A stretch of DNA of 64,000 nt. Origin: Bombiscardovia apis (GTDB taxonomy: Bacteria; Actinomycetota; Actinomycetes; Actinomycetales; Bifidobacteriaceae). The position numbers and the translations under genes are program-made. The stretch lies in the NCBI RefSeq assembly GCF_033095945.1, contig NZ_AP026800.1, positions 372,001 through 436,000 on the forward strand, given 5' to 3'. The notes beneath the pieces were generated by a model. It was not told where the DNA came from. It ran no database searches and saw only the letters and a program-made list of their open reading frames with translations. Positions within the stretch are counted from its first letter, which is position 1; each line of letters starts with the position of its first letter. Positions 60,738 to 64,000 of the stretch are shown piece after piece.

Positions 60738-61373
60738 ATGAGATTTTTGGCCTCGATCTACCGCTTTGTGCTGGTGGCTTTCGCGCTCGCCGGCACTTAT
60801 CAAGGCTGGCTGAGTGGTTCTGCGCGCGCGTGGATTCCGCTCGACTTTCAAGCCACTTTCTTGCTGGCGGTGGTCATGCTCTGGGCGGCAGCTGCGGCTC
60901 TCTTAAAAGGCACGGAGCCCCCGGCTTGGCTCAAGGGTTTTGCTACCCTCTATGCGTTGATTGGTGCTTTGGCGGCTTGGACTTTTGAAGGCTCGGCTGG
61001 CTTGCTGGCGGGCCTGCGGGTCTGGGGCATTCCGCTGGCGCTGATGACGCGCGTTTTGGTTCCTGCTATGGCAGTCCTCGACTTCCTCCTATTCGATGCC
61101 CACCGGCGCTATCCTTGGCATTTCACGCTCTCATGGATGGCTTACCTGCCTCTATACGCGGCCTTCGTGCTGATTCGTGCGGCCGTCTGGCCTGGCTTGG
61201 GTGCTGGCAGTCGGGCGAGCGATTACCCTTACTCTGGCATAGATTTGGCTGCCTTAGGTTGGGAGCGATTCGTGATAAACGCCGCCCAATATTTGGTGGC
61301 CTGCTTCGCTCTGGGCTTAGCGCTCTTCCTCATTGACCGCATAATGCCCAAACGCACGGCCCTCACCGTGTAA
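60738..61373 (+). CDS. Pr6Pr/AIG1-like integral membrane protein
   Basis: A 211-residue protein with about six hydrophobic helices (FVLVAFALAGTYQGWL, ATFLLAVVMLWAAAAALL, LPLYAAFVLIRAAVW, YLVACFALGLALFLI). The WHFTLSWMAYLPLYAAF and YPYSGIDLAALGWERFV patterns match the Pr6Pr family of bacterial membrane proteins. Function unknown. ATG 60738 lacks a clear binding site; an in-frame start at 60708 is possible. The 60461-60737 gap holds no supported gene. Confidence 0.75.
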   Translation: MRFLASIYRFVLVAFALAGTYQGWLSGSARAWIPLDFQATFLLAVVMLWAAAAALLKGTEPPAWLKGFATLYALIGALAAWTFEGSAGLLAGLRVWGIPLALMTRVLVPAMAVLDFLLFDAHRRYPWHFTLSWMAYLPLYAAFVLIRAAVWPGLGAGSRASDYPYSGIDLAALGWERFVINAAQYLVACFALGLALFLIDRIMPKRTALTV

Positions 61374-61460
61374 GCATTCGTACAACGGCATACCTATATA
61401 TAAAGTAAGAACTATTGGTTGGTATTGAGCGCTAATCAAGCGCAAGCGGAAGGCAACACT

Positions 61461-62261
61461 ATGGTGGCAATTGCAGATATGCTCTCTCAAGACACGGTTG
61501 TGCGCCCAGACGGGCGGGCAGTCGACGAGCTGCGCCCGGTGCGCATTACGCGCGGTTGGACCCAGGCCCCCGAAGGCTCCGTGCTGATTGAATGCGGTAA
61601 TACGCGCGTCTTGTGCACGGCCTCCTTTACGCCCACCCTGCCCCGCTGGCGCAAGGATTCCGGCCTAGGTTGGGTTACGGCAGAATACGCCATGCTGCCT
61701 CGCGCTACTTCTGACCGCACCTCTCGCGAATCGGTGCGCGGCAAGGTAGGAGGGCGCACGCAGGAGATTTCTCGCTTGATTGGGCGCTGCCTGCGCGGTG
61801 TGGTGAACATGAAAGCCCTTGGCGAGAACCAAGTTCAGATTGACTGCGATGTGCTACAAGCAGACGGCGGCACTCGCACCGCTTCGGTCACTGGTGCATA
61901 CATTGCTTTAGCCGATGCCTTGGCTTGGGCCGAGCACAAGGGCCATATTAAGAGCGCTGAGAAAGCTCTCGGCTCGCAAATTTCCGCCGTCTCAGTAGGT
62001 ATTATCGACGGTAAGCCCATGCTTGACCTGCCCTACGTAGAAGACAGCAGGGCTATGACCGACATGAACGTGGCCATGACGGGAACCGGCGAATTCATTG
62101 AGGTTCAAGGCACAGCCGAGCACCAGCCTTTCAATCGTGAAGAGTTGAACGCCCTACTCGATTTAGCAACCAAAGGCAATAAAGCCCTCCAAGCTATGCA
62201 ACGCAAGGCTTTGGCAGCCGAGATCGGGCAAGTAGTGTCATCCGAGCAGGCAGAAGGTTAG
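61461..62261 (+). CDS. rph: Ribonuclease PH
   Basis: A 266-residue phosphorolytic 3' exoribonuclease that trims tRNA precursors. [19 protein letters not shown], the phosphate-binding [20 protein letters not shown] and [20 protein letters not shown] are all present. Length is slightly above the usual 240-250 because of a short N-terminal extension. GAAGG supports ATG 61461. rdgB begins 2 bases after the stop, a common pairing. Confidence 0.95.
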   Translation: MVAIADMLSQDTVVRPDGRAVDELRPVRITRGWTQAPEGSVLIECGNTRVLCTASFTPTLPRWRKDSGLGWVTAEYAMLPRATSDRTSRESVRGKVGGRTQEISRLIGRCLRGVVNMKALGENQVQIDCDVLQADGGTRTASVTGAYIALADALAWAEHKGHIKSAEKALGSQISAVSVGIIDGKPMLDLPYVEDSRAMTDMNVAMTGTGEFIEVQGTAEHQPFNREELNALLDLATKGNKALQAMQRKALAAEIGQVVSSEQAEG

Positions 62262-62263
62262 TC

Positions 62264-62974
62264 ATGGCGCAAGATAAGGCTAGGCGAATCGTCGTCGCCA
62301 CGCATAATGAGGGCAAGCTGGGCGAGATGCGCGCTATCTTGCAAAAAAGTTTGGACGCGGTCGCAGCTGATCGAGATGAACAGATGGCTGAGTTTACACT
62401 GGTTTCGGCCGGCCAGCTTGGTCTTCCCGACCCAGTTGAAACGGGCGTGACCTTTGAACAGAACGCCCTGCTCAAGGCCGAGGATGTGGCCAAACGCACG
62501 GGGCTTCCGGCGCTCGCCGATGATTCGGGGCTGATTGTTGACGTGATGGGTGCCGCTCCGGGCATTCTTTCGGCACGCTGGTCCGGGGTTCACGGCGACG
62601 ACAAAGCCAATGTGCGCCTGCTGCTGGCCCAATTGCAAGACTTGCCTGTCAACAAGCTGGGCGCTCAGTTCGTATGCGCTGCTGCCCTTGTTTTGCCTAC
62701 GGGAACGGGGCAAGAAGTGGTTGCCGAACAAAGTAAGCCCACTGAATTTATTCGCACAGGCCGTATGGCGGGCCATATTATCCATGAGCCGCGCGGTGAA
62801 CAGGGCTTCGGCTACGATCCGATTTTTGTGCCCGACGACCAGCCTCAGCGTGCTCTTGAAGCAGGAATAGAGCTGACCTCAGCTCAGCTGAGTGCGCAAG
62901 AAAAGAATGCAATATCTCACCGAGGTAAGGCTCTCAAGGCGATTATGCCTACGCTCGTATCTGCCCTACTATAA
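62264..62974 (+). CDS. rdgB: dITP/XTP pyrophosphatase (RdgB/HAM1)
   Basis: A 236-residue housecleaning nucleotidase that removes non-canonical purine nucleotides. VVATHNEGKLGEMRAIL is the nucleotide-binding start, LPALADDSGLIVDVMGAAPG the catalytic acidic motif, and EQGFGYDPIFVPDD and ISHRGKALKAI the C-terminal motifs. An insertion (ADRDEQMAE) lies in the first third. Coupled to rph. Confidence 0.95.
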   Translation: MAQDKARRIVVATHNEGKLGEMRAILQKSLDAVAADRDEQMAEFTLVSAGQLGLPDPVETGVTFEQNALLKAEDVAKRTGLPALADDSGLIVDVMGAAPGILSARWSGVHGDDKANVRLLLAQLQDLPVNKLGAQFVCAAALVLPTGTGQEVVAEQSKPTEFIRTGRMAGHIIHEPRGEQGFGYDPIFVPDDQPQRALEAGIELTSAQLSAQEKNAISHRGKALKAIMPTLVSALL

Positions 62975-63149
62975 CCCCTCCGCGCCGGTTTATTCCCACA
63001 CTTCGCGCAAGGCTCTATTTTTGTATTCCACCACTGGCTCTCTACACTAGTAGGTAGAGCTAGCGCCGGAGCTCAGCTTTCTTGCAGAAAGCGAACACGG
63101 CGCGTAAACCAAAACTGGCGCGGCTTGCCAGTGAAGGGTGGAGAGATCA

Positions 63150-64000
63150 GTGAAGAGCAGAAAATTCTCCTGGCACAGACTTATGTGCGCGCTGGTTGCA
63201 TGCGTAGGTGTGTGCTCTATATTTATGATTCCAAGCCTGAATTCGAGCCCACTAACGCCGCAGGCTTACGCAGATTCCGTTGATTCGACACCAGCAGATC
63301 CAAAGCCTGTGCTGTATCGCATGTTGGCTTATAACAGCCGAATGGATACGCAAAATGATGAGCTACGCATGGATTTCGTGCTTCGTTTGGCTCACGGGCA
63401 GATGGATCCCAACTGTGTTCCAGAGGGGCAGCATGACGACACGGGTAAGTGCGGTCTTTCCTTTGTTTACGCTTTTTGGGCAGTTAATGACAACCCGTAT
63501 TGGTATTTTTCGAGAGCCAAGTACTTAAATACGATGGGTGAAGACGGTGCTGCCCGCTGGGCCGCCAACCAAGCCCAGTACTACACGATTCATCAGGTTG
63601 AAAACTCTGGAAAATACGACTATTTGACCATTTCCCTAGTGGGCGATGTGAACTATCCGGATGCTTCCACTTCTGGTAACTACGATAGCTCGGATACCGA
63701 TCGTGTGGACTACAAGCAGGTGGGTGGAGCGAAACTCAATCAATTCGTCTACGCTATAGCAGGTAAGGATTATGCCTTATGGAATAAAGGCATCGATACG
63801 CTCTATTTGAATCCATCTCAAGAATTTGACTCTCGCTTTGTGACCAATATTGCTCAAGACTATCCGGCGTATGTATATTCGCCCGAGTGTGGTATTGGCA
63901 GCGCTGGTGGTGCTTGCAATGGGCCCATGTCGTTTGTGGGTTGGGATGCTTACCCCACACTCTTTAGCGGAGGTCAAGCTAACTGGGGCATGGTGGCAGA
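63150..64000 (+). CDS. Large secreted protein, N-terminal part (runs off the window)
   Basis: GTG 63150 follows GGTGGAG and opens a frame without a stop to the window end, at least 283 codons. A signal peptide (HRLMCALVACVGVCSIFMIP, cleavage near AYA-DS) leads into an extracellular domain rich in Tyr, Asp and Asn (NDNPYWYFSRAKYLN, DKDYALWNKGIDTLYLN-like) with paired Cys (CVPEGQHDDTGKC and CGIGSAGGAC). No anchor is visible because the C-terminus is missing; bifidobacterial surface proteins with this style often end in a sortase signal. The 5' leader between 63060 and 63149 can form hairpins (CTTTC-TTGCA-GAAAG and CTGGC-GCGGCTT-GCCAG). Confidence 0.7.
   Translation, partial: MKSRKFSWHRLMCALVACVGVCSIFMIPSLNSSPLTPQAYADSVDSTPADPKPVLYRMLAYNSRMDTQNDELRMDFVLRLAHGQMDPNCVPEGQHDDTGKCGLSFVYAFWAVNDNPYWYFSRAKYLNTMGEDGAARWAANQAQYYTIHQVENSGKYDYLTISLVGDVNYPDASTSGNYDSSDTDRVDYKQVGGAKLNQFVYAIAGKDYALWNKGIDTLYLNPSQEFDSRFVTNIAQDYPAYVYSPECGIGSAGGACNGPMSFVGWDAYPTLFSGGQANWGMVA

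Noticed and set aside
63040..63149. Known riboswitch upstream of the last gene
   Set aside because: Hairpins are present but I could not match the conserved cores of cyclic-di-AMP, cobalamin, TPP or other riboswitches by eye.
1..64000. tRNA, rRNA, CRISPR array, complete insertion sequence or prophage
   Set aside because: No cloverleaf, rRNA core sequence, regularly spaced repeat, transposase or phage structural gene was recognised on reading both strands.

Overview
The window looks like the chromosome of a member of the Bifidobacteriaceae (Actinomycetota). The evidence is moderately high GC, Actinobacteria-type ribosomal and RNA-modification clusters (rpsP-khpA-rimM, yceD-rpmF-rnc, rph-rdgB), a DUF3039 protein, several GTG/TTG starts, a sortase-dependent pilus locus and LAXTG-type surface proteins. 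No rRNA, tRNA, CRISPR array or complete insertion sequence was found.

Layout. 0-11.6 kb: an ABC-2 exporter (permease cut by the window edge) divergent from a DesK/NarL-type two-component system, with a broken small gene between them; a Fic protein, an MscS channel and a sugar O-acetyltransferase; then a MarR regulator, with a 14-bp perfect inverted repeat upstream, followed by a heterodimeric ABC multidrug exporter. 12-19.5 kb: a pilus locus with a giant LPLTG adhesin, a backbone pilin and a class C sortase. 19.7-38.8 kb: mostly housekeeping genes (rpmB, recG, rsmD, trmD, rimM, khpA, rpsP, ffh, cysS), with two paralogous LAXTG surface proteins and a lutABC lactate-oxidation operon lying between trmD and rimM, plus a small toxin/ribbon-helix-helix pair. 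38.8-41.3 kb: an internalin-like leucine-rich-repeat LPXTG protein. 41.7-50.9 kb: a glutamine amidotransferase, an ABC-F protein, ilvBN, rnc, rpmF, yceD, a coiled-coil protein and coaD. 51-55.6 kb: a decayed HigBA-type toxin-antitoxin pair and a relatively AT-rich five-gene operon around an SPFH/SHOCT protein. 55.8-64 kb: SDR and carboxymuconolactone-decarboxylase-like genes beside a frameshifted LysR regulator, then DUF3039, pncB, a Pr6Pr membrane protein, rph, rdgB and the start of a large secreted protein.

Main observation. Three homopolymer tracts of exactly 11 G or C occur in the window. One lies just after the signal peptide of the pilus adhesin (12168-12178). One lies inside the signal peptide of the leucine-rich-repeat surface protein (41270-41280). 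One lies in a short leader ORF immediately upstream of the SPFH operon (51802-51812). In the first two, the start codon, ribosome binding site and signal peptide are in a different frame from the long downstream reading frame, and a change of one base in the tract restores one open gene. In the third, one extra G extends the leader so that its stop codon abuts the start of the first operon gene. I infer that these are slipped-strand contingency switches and that this assembly shows both surface proteins in the OFF state. Homopolymer length is also where sequencing errors fall, so read-level evidence is needed.

The SPFH operon is the best candidate for an undescribed system: five small proteins (coiled-coil membrane protein, zinc-ribbon/TPR protein, unknown protein, SPFH-SHOCT protein, four-helix membrane protein) under what looks like the same kind of switch as the surface adhesins.
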